From NCBI GenBank assembly GCA_000149265.1, contig CH003264.1:790503-854502 (forward strand): DNA of 64,000 bases. Reading direction: 5' to 3'. The position numbers and the translations under genes were made by a program. The notes under the pieces are model-generated. The model worked only from the letters and a program-made list of their open reading frames with translations, was not told where the DNA came from and searched no databases. How positions within the stretch are numbered: the first letter of the stretch is position 1; the number at the start of each line of letters is the position of its first letter. This DNA comes from Ciona savignyi. Taxonomy: Eukaryota; Chordata; Ascidiacea; Phlebobranchia; Cionidae. Below, piece after piece: positions 40,463 through 51,867 of the stretch.

Positions 40463-41246
40463 ATGTTTTATGTATTTAGTTTATTTATGGTACTGTGTTT
40501 GTCAAAGTTCTATGTGCTTGATAATTTAAAGTTTTCAGCCATTTTATACTGTAACATATCGCAATATCTATGGTTAAATTTTCATTATAACTAAACTTGT
40601 GTAATTTTTGTTTTTTTTTGTAAAAGATTGTTTTTTTAAATAATGTAAAACCTCTTTCACGGCATATTTTTCAACCCTTCTCCTATACCTTATATTGGTG
40701 TTCTATAAAATGTGATGCTCAAATATAGGTTTAATGATATATATAAATAATATATGCAAATTGTTATTTTCTGCAAATGTACCATATTTAGCACAGCAGT
40801 TAATGTATATATTGAATCCTTAACATACAACGTACTATATGGTGTTAACAATGGTTGCAAGTTCGGTGTTTTTATTGTTTAAAAGGTGTGTGCGTCTTGG
40901 AATTCTAGGCTTGTATGGGTTCTCAATCGTATAAACGATTTCTTAAGTGGTTAAACTCCAGAATCTACTTTACTTTATAAGATATTGTTGCATTTTATGA
41001 AATTTACATGTAAGTCTATAAGATATTGTTATGAAATTTATATGTAGTCTATGAGATATTGTTGAATTTTACGATTATTATTTATTTTTTGGGTCTTTTT
41101 AGAAGTAATAATTATTTACATTATTTTTCACAATTTGGCATTTATCAGTTTTTGTTCTTTATTTTAGAATCGTAAGAATAATCAAGGAAACTCTGTAGTT
41201 TTCTTAATTAGTTGTAGATTTTGTTATAATACTAATTAAAAGAAGC
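40463..41246. other. 3' flank of DNAJB9 and 5' flank of NAA10
   Basis: Very AT-rich, unique sequence without a recognised repeat. An AAAAG acceptor-like sequence lies 4 bases before the NAA10 ATG. Confidence 0.5.
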
Positions 41247-43657
41247 ATGAATATTCGAAATTCAACAGTAAGTATAAAACTAATTTTTAGTTTAATTTCA
41301 AGTTGCATTTATTTATATTTTTGTGGCAAATTTATTCTAAATGCAAAATACTAAGCACATGGCTTTACAATATACTTCATGATCTTGTAATCTTATCTGT
41401 GTCTTATTATTAACTCTACAACAAAACCTGTATTGTGGGTAGGATTCTATTTGAGTATTATTTTCCAGTCGGTTAACTTATCAAGGAAGCTTCATAATAG
41501 GTTCTACCAAATTAAAAGATGATACACAACACACAGCAATTGCTCTGGTAACGCAATGGTGTGCGCAAGGTAATCTGACAATCGCCCATGTGGTAAAGCT
41601 TCTTGTGCTTTCCTCCCTCCCAAGGTATTCTAAATACATAATTCTGGATATGTCTGTTTATTACAGCCCGCTGACCTTATGAACATGCAACACTGCAACC
41701 TGCTGTGTTTGCCCGAAAACTACCAAATGAAATATTATTTCTACCATGGGTTATCATGGCCACAATTGTCATATGTGGCTGAGGATCATAAAGGAAGAAT
41801 AATCGGCTACGTCCTCGCTAAGATGGAGGAAGATCCAGATGAAGCAACTCACGGACATATAACGTCACTGGTGGGTGGATGTCTTTGTGGATTGTTTTCA
41901 AATAGTCATGTTTATCCCCATGAATGGGAAAATGCAAAGGTCATTGTCACATGGGAAATAATCAGATTACCTCATGCTTACCATCAGTTAATTGGAGCTA
42001 TGTAGTTTAGGATAGAATAAAATTTATCCCTTTAATTAAGAAAACGCAAAGGGCGTTATGACACAGACAATGATTAGATCACCTTGCACCAACCAGACAT
42101 GAATATAGATGCTTTTAAAATTTAACTATACGTTCTGAAGCTTAATGCATGGTTTGCCTCAAATATATTTATCAATAGCTGTGGATAAATCCCTCAACAT
42201 CGGGTTTTCCCTAACCTTCAAAATACAAATAAGCAACGAATAAAAGCATTTGTGTCAGTTGTTTTCATTAACAATATTTTCTTGCAATTTTTTACCACAT
42301 ACTTTTCAACGGCTTACATTAAATATATTCCTGCAGGCTGTAAAGCGTTCCCATAGGAGGTTGGGCTTAGCAAGGAAATTAATGGACCATGCATCCAGAG
42401 CTATGGTGGAGGCTTTTAAAGCAAAGTAGGTTAAAATTGCTGAATTAAGATGTTCTAATCCTATATGGTGCATTCTTATTTTAGTTGTGCTGGATGGACA
42501 TTATTTATGCCATACCAAGTACTGTGTGAGTAACACTAGTTGGGATAGATACTGAACAGACATTGCCTAAACCCAGTGGCATGGTAAGATGGTACCTTCC
42601 TTGGATTTCCCATTTATGGGGATAAGAATGAATATTCTATCCTATCCCAAAATGTCTACAGTATACTGTACTATAAAAGTTGTATAATACGGAGAGTGGC
42701 ATGGTCACGAGGGTGTGTAAAATTGGCTACAGTATACTATACTGTAAAAGTGACTTGATAGCGAAATGGCATAGTAACAAGATTTGACCGTACTTCAAAC
42801 AGATACGTTTCTCTTCATGTCCGAGTGAGCAACAGAGCCGCGCTCCGACTTTACGCACACACACTCAAATTTGAACAAAGTGAAGTGGAAACCAAGTATT
42901 ATGCAGATGGAGAGGACGCTTACGCTATGAAAAGAGATCTTAGTAAACTTCTAGATGAAGTAAATTTATTATACTTAATAATAATTGCTATTGACAGCAT
43001 AATGTGGCAAGAAAATAATTTGAATCGTTAGAAAAAATAACTTCTGTAGAGGCATGTATCTTGCATTTGGTGGAAATTGAATTACGTTTCTTATTAAATT
43101 AGAACACTGGAGTTAAATTCTTATTTGTTATATTACTTCATATTTTTACATGCTTATATATTGCTTCCATTTGTTTCACGAGATAAATGAAAGAATACAA
43201 ATGGACATTCGGCTATAAAATAGAATTTCTGTAAATTTACTATGATTTTTGTGACTTTAAGATTAATTTCTGAAAACCTTAAGTTTTGTATACTAAGTAT
43301 TGGAATACCTAATTTCAGAATATAATATGTTAATTTATGTACATATTTCTTCTACATTCAATCCAGTTACTATGCCACTCTTGATACTCGTTTTACCTCG
43401 ATCCCAATGGCGTAGCAACGAGATTCGACTGTAGTATTTTCAATATCTGATATTTTAATCCAACACCACAGTGTGCACAAACAAAGAGACTTTTCCTCCC
43501 ATTTCGAGAGAACCAAACGATCCAGACTCCGGATGTTGAGATTAAGGAAGAAAATGAGGAGGAGGAACTGGACAATGATCCGAACACGACGGGATTTACT
43601 GCTTACGCTGAGGATAATCTTATTAAAGAGTTTAAAGAATCTGCCAATGTGTCTTAA
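41247..43657 (+). CDS. NAA10: N-alpha-acetyltransferase 10, catalytic subunit of NatA
   Basis: Transfers acetyl from acetyl-CoA to the N-termini of nascent proteins after Met removal, in the NatA complex with NAA15 on ribosomes. Exons 41247-41267, 41667-41870, 42337-42425, 42803-42959 and 43472-43657 join in phase to 218 codons plus stop; the human protein has 235. Exon 1 codes only MNIRNST. Exon 2 ([39 protein letters not shown]) and exon 3 are almost identical to human. The GNAT acetyl-CoA loop RSHRRLGLA is in exon 3. Exon 4 gives [17 protein letters not shown] and [16 protein letters not shown]. Exon 5 is a diverged acidic tail ([15 protein letters not shown]), usual for the family. AATAAA near 43788, about 130 bases past the stop. 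Convergent to the EFCAB12-like gene. Very sure. Confidence 0.95.
41470..41640 (+). repeat. Family A SINE 3' part
   Basis: Blocks GGTTCTACCAAATTAAAAG, ACACAACACACAGCAATTGC and ATCTGACAATCGCCCATGTG in NAA10 intron 1. Confidence 0.65.
41893..42105 (-). repeat. Two abutting family A SINE tails
   Basis: Two antisense tails in a row: TTCAAATAGTCATGTTTATC onwards (41893-42003) and GGATAGAATAAAATTTATCC onwards (42004-42105). The first begins just past the exon 2 donor of NAA10 (41871), and it lets the exon frame run on for a further 45 codons. Confidence 0.6.
42520..42645 (+). repeat. Family A SINE, internally deleted
   Basis: GAACAGACATTGCCTAAACC joins directly to TTGGATTTCCCATTTATGGG and the tail. 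NAA10 intron 3. Confidence 0.5.
42658..42800. repeat. Short repeat with CAGTATACTRTACTRTAAAA units
   Basis: Two copies, near 42658 and 42720, of a unit that opens with CAGTATACT and continues into GTGGCATGGTMACRAG. Related pieces are at 43365-43435 and 46240-46560, partly inverted. Probably a small DNA element of low copy number. Confidence 0.4.
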
Positions 43658-44090
43658 AGAAGATAAAGCATAAAGATAATGTCCTGGCATGTCACCACAC
43701 ATATTATACATGAAAGTTCTGAAAGTGAAGATTGAAAGCGTTTTGCTTGGCTTGCTTGATCGTGAATTTGATTATTTTTCAATTTTAATAAAAAACAAAA
43801 CAGGAAATCACAGTTGCTTTTTGTACTTTTGCCAGTATACAACAACAAATAAGGATTTTTGTGAACCTGACATAGTGATACATAGAAGAACCACAAAAAA
43901 ACAAAAAACTAAAAGGGTTTTTGGTACCAGAGAGATCATTTTTGCGAATATGTGAAAGATTATTTTTAAAAAAGAAAAAAGTAAAAGAATAACCATACAA
44001 ATGCAATATTGCTTACTGCTTAAAAAAATCATAGGTAAAATGTTTAAAAAAGTCCATGAATTTCATGATTTTAGGTAAAACTGTTTTAAT
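43658..44090. other. Space between the convergent 3' ends of NAA10 and the EFCAB12-like gene
   Basis: Contains the NAA10 poly(A) signal (AATAAA near 43788). No repeat of the named families and no gene seen. Confidence 0.6.
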
Positions 44091-47000
44091 TTAAATGTGA
44101 TAGACCTTACGAAGATCTACATTTCCATATTTGACATAATTTCCACTAGTGGGCCAAGTTATTTCATTATTATTATAACCATAGTTGGATCGGTGGACGT
44201 TATGTGGTTGTATCGGCTGGAACACAGTGGTTCTGCTTCTGACTGCGCCACACTTAGGAAGGGTGGGGTTGTCCGAGGGGGTCAAACATAGCCTCAGCTT
44301 GTCCAGTAGATGGCCGGGCCAAAATGAGTTGGGGATCGATTTCTCACGTCGCAAAGTTGACTCTGGTGAACTGTAAAAATAATTTTAGTTTATTTGTTTT
44401 TGCTCCAACCTTCTGCACTTAAAAAATCATTTTAACTGATATTCTACAAAATAAAAATCACTGCGAGCCACAAAACTAATAATATTTTTGCAATAAAATA
44501 AAAACAACACTGTAAGATAAAGACACGAGTAATCTTAGGTTTGTTTTACTTATGCATGGGTATTAAACTCATTAGGAGCTCGATACAATAGCAATAAAAT
44601 GAATCAGAGTCGCATTAGAAGGATAAAAGAGCCGCTAATCAGTTGTGTCCTTGGGCAAAAAACTTGACGAAGATTGCTCGAATAATTGCTTGATTTTCTG
44701 TAATTTTGGGTCAGAACTTTGTTTTAAGTCAGTTGTTTGTTTTGCCAGCGAACCAAGAGGTTGAATTGAATAAATTGTGCTGAAATGCTACAATACCTAC
44801 CTTGTTAGTTTCTCATATTCCTCAAAAGTCAACCAGCAATCAACCTTCCTTCCAATCAAAGCTCGTCCAGTTGACAGATTGACGTGATGCCTAAAAGTGT
44901 CCGACTGATTAGCTTGGTGGGTTAGTCTGTCACCTTTCAGCCGAAAGGTTGCAGGTTTGAAACTGGTCACTAGCTTGTCGGTTGTGTCCATGGGCAAGGC
45001 ACTTAATGTATATTGCCTGAACCAAGAGAAATGATGGGTTCTACCAAATTAAAAGGAACGTGTGAATCATACACAACACACTGCAATTGCTCCGGTAACC
45101 CGACGGTGGGCGTGAGGTTATCTGATGATTGCCCATGTGTTAACACCCTTGTACTTTCCCATCCACTAGGATATAAAAATAAATATAATAATCCAACCAA
45201 CCTGTCATTAGAAACATCCCGTAGTTTGGGGAATGTTATCACATTGGTTGGAGCTCTCTTAGCTACAGTGGTACCACTGTCCCCAGTATCCGCTGATGAA
45301 ATCTTACTTTTCTGAGTAAAATATGAATTAGTGGGTATCATCTTTCAGAATATTAATATGTAAATAAATTATTTAAAAACTTTTATTAGAATAGGAAAAG
45401 ATATTAATTTTTATCCCTGTGAATGGGAAAATCAGGGGGTTTACACACGAGCAATCTTCAGTTGGGTTCAGACAATGTATGTTAAGTGCATTACCCAAGA
45501 ACACAAGTGACTAGCTAGCGACCAATATCACACCTGCAATCCTTCGGTTGGAGTAATTCAAGTTTATATCCTAGGGTAGAAAAATACATCATGTGTTATC
45601 ACAAATAATATATCACTATATATTTTGTCATAAATGATAAAACATGACACATGAAACATGATATCACATGTGGCCATTCTACCTCAAACTTAGCTTTCCC
45701 ATCTTCGACACTGTTAATCCTGTTAATTCCATTAACTGTCAAACTTTTTTTTGCATAACCTTTCTTTCTATTAACTGACGCCAAATCACTAGATGATGAA
45801 GCATCCATCATTTCACTTCTGTTTGCTGTTTCATTATTTACTTTTCGTAAAGCTTTTCCAGACGGAATAATTTTCTTTATAAAAGGCAAAGAAATTTGTG
45901 AATTTTCATTGTGTGATTGGAATGAAGAAGTATTTGTGCTGCAGTTATTGGAACTGCTGCTAAGAAAACTTTGGCTGTTTGATTTCGAATCTGTACTTTG
46001 CTCGAAAAAGCTACTGTTAGTATCCACAAAGTCAATTGAGTTGCAGATGAATGAACTGTCCGATTCTTGGCTCGCGCTATCAGCTGAGTCTGAGTCCTCA
46101 TCGTTTTTCCTCTTTTGTGTTAAATATTCCGATGAATGGAGGTCTGTCTCACTAACCAGCGACCGATTTGTGCTTGTTTTTCTTAATTTCTGCATAGAAG
46201 AATCAATTAAAGACAAACATCTTCACGTTGCCACTCTCTCTACTATACTTTTACTTTTACTTTACAGTACAGCACACTGAAGCTCAACACTTGTTACTAT
46301 ACCACTTTTACGGTACACCACACTGTAGCTGTTTTACAAACTTTCGTTACTATACCACTTTACATTACAGTGAGTTTACTGTAGCCATTTTACAAACCCT
46401 CGTTACTATGCCACTTAAGTTACTATACAACTCATACCACTATATCACTTTTACTGTACAGTATAGTAGTATACTGTTGCTGTTTTACAATTGATCATTA
46501 CTGTGCCACTTTACCTTGGTGCCGACATAGTATCGACATTTGACTGTATACTGCAACTGTTTACCTTTTAAGAAGCTAAAAAATTAAAAGGGGTAGAATT
46601 TTGAGGTTGATAACTTATATAATTTTTTTTTTTTATAAAATTGAAAGTTTTAATTTTATTTTGTTAAAATGACCTTTTTCCGCCTTTTCTTTGCGTCTTT
46701 TACTTTCCAGAAATCTTTAGACAGAGTATTACCAGGCTGAGGCAATTGCATGGTGCTGCGTGCGTCACTGCCAGAATCGCCAGGGTGAAGAAGTACTTTG
46801 CGAAGCAATCCTTCCGACAACACAGTGTCATATTCCTTACAAGCTTGTACGGCTGATTCGTATTCTTTCATTCTTTGAAATACAAATATATATATCACAT
46901 GCTAAAACGGGGAAGTATTTATTGAAAAGTTTAAACATGTGTTCACCAGATTTAGTGGCCAACCTTTTTTAAAAAAATTAATTGTGTTTGTGTGCCAAAA

Positions 47001-49265
47001 AGAGTTTTATCATTTTAAATTGAAACTATTAATAAAAAAGTGTCCTGTGGTGCGGGGAATTAGAGGATTAAGGCAACATCTCTTAGTTGCACAAAGAGAC
47101 AGATACGATGTGAAAAAACAAGGGGTAATCCTTTATTTTTACAATTAAGGAAGATGACATTGATTTGCTATGTTATTTAGTTGAACTAGTAACTCAAACT
47201 ACACATATGAAGTGTCCACAAAAAAAATACAACCTTGTTGCTTTAACCTTTTCTTTTTCAGTCAGTTTGAGTTCAATTTGTGGAAATTCCTGTAAATTAT
47301 TATTAAGAAAATTGAACCTGAATTATAAAATCAGATGCTGGTATATATATATTTATAGCAACATTAATAGATAGATACCGGTACTACGTACACACATTTT
47401 AGTGTTCGCAGGATATGAAGGACTATTACCTATTATTACATTATTGGTTTTTCTTAGTTAAACTTATATATTCAGATAAAGATTTTGGATTATATTTGTC
47501 CGACTGTTTCGATCAGTGGGTCTGTGCTCGTCTTTCAACCGTAGGGTGGCAGGTTCTATTGCCTATTTAAATGGTTTCTACTAAATTACAGCGGATAAAT
47601 GGGTTCTACTAAATTACAGAAACGTCCGAATCATACACAACACATTGCAATAGCTTCAGTAACCTGACGGTGAGCGCGAGGTGATTTGACGATTGCCCAT
47701 GTGTTAACCCCCTTGGTTTTACCATTCACATGGATAAACATGAATATGAATATATTATCCTATAAAAAAGGGTCATTGTCAAGGGTTTGAAGATACCTCA
47801 CCTCTTCGTCAAGAGATGAGAGTGTCCAGTCCGATTCTACACTGTGAACAGATTGTCCAACTTTTCTGAAACAAAAGCATTCTAGTTTAATTAAAATGCC
47901 CCAACCAGAAAATCTTAAACACCACCCACTCACATTACATTAGTGTAGGCCGGACCACGGTAAGCTATGATACATTACCAGGAATGGGAATGTAAGCTAT
48001 GATACTTTACATTAGTATGGGACGGTCTATGGTAGCCCCGGGATCAGGAATGTAGATCATGATACATAACGTTAGTACAGGTGGGTCCAAGGTAGCACCA
48101 GGGACCATGAGCGTAGGTCATAAAAGGCCTATTACTTAGCACCCTGGAACTATCATGGATCCAGGATATAGCGACAAGTCACCACCCACATGGAGTCGCT
48201 CTGTTTCACTGCTGAAACCAACACTTTCCACAATGAGTTACGAGTTTCTTCGTAAAAGTAGTTCACAATTTCTCTAATATCAACTGGTGATATTGGCAAG
48301 ACTTTCTGAAGCTGAAATGTTTATTCTAATTTAAATCTGCATTTAAACATCAATCACATGTTCAGTCCTTGCCTTTCAACTAAAAGGTTCTAGGATCGAA
48401 ATTAAATTAATGGGTTTTGTCAAAACTTAGAAAGGTCTCAATCATACTCAACACACTGCAATGGCTCTGGTGACCTAAAGGTGAGCACAAGGTTATCTGA
48501 AAATTGTCCGTGTTATAGCGGTTTCACCTTTTCTCTATTATGGTAATACACAAATATATCCTAACCTTGCATACCTTTAACATGCCATCTTTACAATTGG
48601 CCTTGGAAATCCGCTTGGTTCTATTGCAGTTGGGAAATATACTTGGGAGCATTTCAAATGTTTCAATGTGATCTGCCATTAATCTAATAATTCTTGAAAT
48701 ATTATGAGGGCAGTCAAATTCTTGTATTATCTGGAATTTAACATATTTAATAACAAATAATAGTCTAATTAGTCAGATTAACTCTACTCACTGGTTGCGA
48801 AGGTTCCTGCTTGCGAAGTAAGTCAGCCAGCACACGATTTTCAACACCATTTCTGTCAGGTTTCCTCGATAGCCATTCTGTACTAAGTCCCAAATTGTTC
48901 AAACCTTTCCTTAACTTCCTCCGTTCTTCCAACCATGATTTGTCCTCATTTTCCAGTTCATGTATTTGTTCTATTTCATCTTGTGGTAAATGGAAGGGAG
49001 TTTTGCCCTGATCAATATCTTTACCGGGGCATGTGAATGGATCACCGTCAACTACATGACTTCTTAAGACTCGCTTTCTGTTGCTGAATATCCTGCATGC
49101 TGTTCTGTGGTAATGACTCGCATGTAAATCCTTTTTCTTGTATTTAAGGAGCTGAAGATCAATAGGGAGCAGGGAATCTTCAAAACTCTCGAATAATTCT
49201 TTCACGCCGGTAACTGACCCGTCATAGAATGCTTCATGTGGGACTTCAGGGTGTGCAGGGGGCAT
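44091..49265 (-). CDS. EFCAB12-like protein, probably ciliary (one gene, or two adjacent genes)
   Basis: Ten exons can be joined in phase to 685 codons plus stop: 48792-49265, 48575-48730, 48190-48311, 47802-47865, 47234-47289, 46674-46872, 45683-46189, 45202-45311, 44801-44890, 44091-44370. ATG at 49265 has a stop two codons upstream. The first exon gives SLLPIDLQLLKYKKKDLHAS and LSTEWLSRKPDRNGVENRVL; the sixth ends DFWKVKDAKKRRKK; the seventh is Ser/Asn/Asp-rich and disordered; the last two give LTFEEYEKLTR, FWPGHLLDKLRLCL and SGNYVKYGNVDLRKVYHI. The C-terminal block resembles vertebrate EFCAB12 as I remember it; no clear EF-hand loop is visible. Weak points: exon 3 donor (AT|GTGGGT) and exon 6 donor (GTCATT). 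Exon 6 can also read on to TAA at 46656, overlapping AATAAA, which would make 46656-49265 a separate 362-residue protein. Coding nature is sure, identity is not. Confidence 0.7.
44435..44600 (-). repeat. Family C (hAT-like short element) fragment
   Basis: Shares the GCCACAAAACTAATAATATT and AACACTGTAAGATAAAGAC blocks, reversed, with the other family C copies. Lies in the last intron of the EFCAB12-like gene. Confidence 0.45.
44900..45190 (+). repeat. Family A SINE, full length, antisense to the gene and against an exon
   Basis: Head CCGACTGATTAGCTTGGTGG starts at 44901, ten bases from the acceptor of the exon 44801-44890. B box CAGGTTTGAAACTGGTC; tail near 45165-45185. On the gene strand the head supplies AGCTAATC as a possible branch point 18 bases before the AG. 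One of the best copies in the window. Confidence 0.75.
45391..45550 (-). repeat. Family A SINE, internally deleted
   Basis: Antisense tail (GAATAGGAAAAGATATTAAT) joined through ACACGAGCAATCTTCAGTTG to CACAAGTGACTAGCTAGCG. Intron of the EFCAB12-like gene. Confidence 0.6.
46240..46560. repeat. Degenerate tandem repeat of ACTATACCACTTTAC-type units
   Basis: Many short, diverged units with TTACTATACCACTT, TACAGTACAG and ATTTTACAAACYYTCGTTAC. It lies between the two halves of the EFCAB12-like model, so it either sits in an intron or separates two genes. Confidence 0.55.
47500..47763 (+). repeat. Family A SINE with a small internal duplication
   Basis: GGTTCTACTAAATTACAG occurs twice (47574 and 47603), then AACCTGACGGTGAGCGCGAG and tail GATAAACATGAATATG. 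Intron of the EFCAB12-like gene. Confidence 0.65.
47938..48125. repeat. Three imperfect tandem units of about 60-70 bp
   Basis: Units begin near 47938, 48010 and 48070 with CRTTAGTRYRGG and contain AGGAATG...GATCATGATAC. Intron of the EFCAB12-like gene. Confidence 0.5.
48360..48562 (+). repeat. Family A SINE, shortened
   Basis: Head remnant AGTCCTTGCCTTTCAACT, then GGTTCTAGGATCGAAA, ACTCAACACACTGCAATGGC, tail near 48540. Intron 2 of the EFCAB12-like gene. Confidence 0.6.
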
Positions 49266-49643
49266 GCCTTACACTGCAATCTATTGACTGTGAATACAAA
49301 CAAGCGTGAGTGTAATACATGAATAATTACTTGTGTGTGTGTGTGTATGAGTGAAAAAGGAAATTACATTGTGCAAGAAGAGTGCATTACGGTAGTGCAA
49401 TATGCGTTAATATAAGACACATAACTATGGCAAAAAGGGTGAGAAGTTATCGTAGCATGGCTTTTGTCCATTAACACATTTGGAATTAACTAATTAAAAT
49501 CTCATAGCAATAATCAAGTAAGTATTGCGGTGATGCTAATTTGATCCAATAACAAATTGAAAGATTTTGAATTATAAAGTGTAAATACAAACAGGGTGGA
49601 AGCACATACAAAACATATAATTTGTTTATAAGTTTAGAAGTTC
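49266..49643. other. Short space between CIMIP1 and the EFCAB12-like gene
   Basis: 378 bases between the CIMIP1 stop and the next ATG on the same strand, with a GT run at 49331-49347. An acceptor-like GATTGCAG lies 8 bases before the downstream ATG. No named repeat. Confidence 0.5.
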
Positions 49644-50048
49644 TTAAATAATTCCTTCTTGGGGCCAGTTGAGCTGCTTAACTAATCCACCTTTCCCTTT
49701 GGCGTACGCCCCGTATATTTCAAGCTTGCAATCCGGTTTGGTTGATCTCCATCCAACTAGGCCTGTTGTGGTATCTGGGTAAGGAGGTGATTGTCCGATT
49801 TTGATGTATTTTTCAATAGGGGTGATCGGGGCAAGTCGAAGTTGCTCTGGAAGCTCAACTTTTTCTTCTTTCTTTTGAGGTCCCACTTCGTCCGATAGTT
49901 CTTTGTACGTTTGCGTCATGAATCCCCAATTCTGTGGCCATTTCTTGGAAGCAGCCCACTCCATGTGAACATGACTTTTCCAAATTTCGTCGTTAGCAAC
50001 GAAGTTGCAACCGGCGACTTGCCTTCCAAGTTTTGCGTTAGCTGCCAT
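49644..50048 (-). CDS. CIMIP1: Ciliary microtubule inner protein 1 (C20orf85/LLC1 homologue)
   Basis: Small protein of the inner face of axonemal doublet microtubules in motile cilia. A single uninterrupted exon of 134 codons plus TAA; the human protein has 137 residues. Matches run the whole length: NDEIWKSHVHMEWAASKKWP, QNWGFMTQTYKELSDE, VELPEQLRLAPITPIEKYIK, GQSPPYPDTTTGLVGWRSTK and a C-terminal LNWPQEGII (human CWPKQGVH). Start chosen at the ATG 13 codons before the conserved GCNFVANDEIW; an AG lies 4 bases before it. The lack of introns is unusual here, where neighbours have 3 to 12 exons; the human gene is, as far as I recall, split. Same strand as the EFCAB12-like gene downstream, so joint expression in ciliated cells or sperm is likely. 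Very sure of family. Confidence 0.93.
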   Translation of the reverse strand: MAANAKLGRQVAGCNFVANDEIWKSHVHMEWAASKKWPQNWGFMTQTYKELSDEVGPQKKEEKVELPEQLRLAPITPIEKYIKIGQSPPYPDTTTGLVGWRSTKPDCKLEIYGAYAKGKGGLVKQLNWPQEGII

Positions 50049-50399
50049 TCCCCTAGTTTAAATACTATTAACGTAACTATAGTATAGCTTTTGCTTATAA
50101 AAGTGCCTTAACTGAAAAACATAATACACAGTGTGGGATATAAAAGAAAACAGGTAACAAATTTCAAGTTCTCAAAGCAACAAGCCACCACAAATGGATA
50201 TTCTAACATAAGCGAAGACTGCATCATCTAGAATTTTTCACCTGTGACGGTTACTAAGCAACCGATGTTTAAATAGACATCTTATAATATAATATTTATG
50301 GATATTTATATTTTTGTTTAAGAACCCTAAGCTCCATTTTAAGACAATTAACAAAAAGTAGAATTTATTTGTTATAAATATTATGGAAATGATTACTTG

Positions 50400-50640
50400 T
50401 TTGGCCGGTTAGTCTGGTGGTTTAGTGCGCCTTTTAACCGAAATATTGCTGATTCGAAACTGGTCGCTCACCAGTCGGTTTGTGTCCTTGGGCGAGGCAC
50501 TTAACGGTAATTGCCTGAACCCAGCGGATAAATGGATTCTACTTAATCGAAGGACCGTGTCTATCATAAGCAACACACTGCAATAGCTCCAGTGACCCGA
50601 CGGTGGGATTGAAGTGGATAAACATGAATATCCCCTCCTA
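50400..50640 (+). repeat. Family A SINE
   Basis: Head GCCGGTTAGTCTGGTGGTTT, B box GATTCGAAACTGGTCGC, GTCCTTGGGCGAGGCACTTA, shortened tail GATAAACATGAATATCCCC. Confidence 0.7.
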
Positions 50641-51004
50641 TCCCCTGTTTTAATTCTGTTTCAATTTGACTATCCGCGGAACGAACAATTTACTTTTGGT
50701 AGACCCATATATTTATAGTAAAGTGTTATCATATTAAAATACATAAATCTTGAATTTATATTTGTATGTGTTGAATTCGGTAAAAAAGTGATCGTCGTTT
50801 ACCAAGTCATATCACAAGATATCACAATATTTTTTTAACTTATAGATTCATTCAATTGTAAAAACGTAAGCCGATGCCGAGTTTACACTGAGCGAGGCGT
50901 ATAGGCTTAATTTTAAAACCAGAATTATCTTAGTTGGGAGGCATTCTCACGCCTGTGACGTACACGTCGCCTTGGTAACACACAACATCAGAGCAGAATT
51001 GATG

Positions 51005-51150
51005 AAAACAAAAAGGGTGTTAACACACGGGCAATCGTCAGATTAACCGTTTAGCTAGCGACCAGTTTCGAATATTCAAACCTTGGGCTTAAAACTTCGC
51101 ACTAACCCACAAAAAGCCATCGCACTAACCCACCACGTCATTCGGTCGGA
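51005..51150 (-). repeat. Family A SINE, internally deleted
   Basis: Antisense GGGTGTTAACACACGGGCAA followed by the antisense head (CTAACCCACCACGTCATTCGG) with a short duplication (CGCACTAACCCAC twice, 51098 and 51121). Confidence 0.6.
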
Positions 51151-51867
51151 CAAGTGTTTATGCTTTCTATGTTCGTTCCAGGAATGATAAAGCTTGAAAA
51201 CCTCTTCTAGTCGTTTAAATATAACATGATGAAACGGGTATGGGATATGCGAGGCGTACTTCCTGGTGCTATAAAACAATCAAAGAATTTAGCCCGAGCA
51301 CGCATCGCTTAGCCTCAGTGTAAACATGGTTTAAAAGAATCAGTATAATTTTGATCAAGTTAAGTTAACTAACACGTCACATATTCGTGAATAAATGTTA
51401 AAATTTACCTTCTATTATAACACTAAAAAATGTAAAACTAAAAGACTCAGTATTAATTTGATCAAGTTAAGGTAAACAACACTTTACATATTCGTGAAGG
51501 ATTGTTGTAATTTACCTTTAAGTATAACGCTAAGAATAAATGTAAAGTGTCGCGTATAAATGCACTCATAATTTTTAGAACCAAATAAAAAAGTAGAAAT
51601 TTAGCGTTAATCAATCAACCATATGTATATGATATTTCAATTCTTATTATAGAGTTAAATATACCTGTATGATTTTTGCACACTTTACCAAATGGTGGAC
51701 AATTTTTTGTAATTGGTTGGCTTTACTTACGTGTTTAAGAAAATTATCTATAAACTCTGTTTGAAGTAAACAATTAATTACAACTTGGATTATAAGTTTG
51801 GAAATTGACATCATTATAATATTGAATTTTATTTGATGTTTTGTTTACAAATAAACAGGTAGATTAC

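Larger units (their letters stand above)
50049..51867. other. Upstream of CIMIP1; two SINEs and a local duplication
   Basis: Contains family A SINEs at 50400-50640 (+) and 51005-51150 (-), and at about 51340-51560 two diverged copies of a roughly 110-bp unit (GATCAAGTTAAG...CATATTCGTGAA). A minus-strand frame at 51150-51279 (RKYASHIPYPFHHVIFKRL) has an acceptor-like start, but I could not join it to anything. Confidence 0.45.

Noticed and set aside
41679-42005. Reading the NAA10 exon 2 frame on past 41870
   Set aside because: After HITSL the frame enters a GTGGGT donor and then an antisense SINE tail. The family sequence [12 protein letters not shown] is in the next exon at 42337.
50940-51279. 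Minus-strand frame FHHVIFKRLEEVFKLYHSW as a real exon
   Set aside because: It runs into a SINE and has no donor in a usable phase. The acceptor alone is not enough support.
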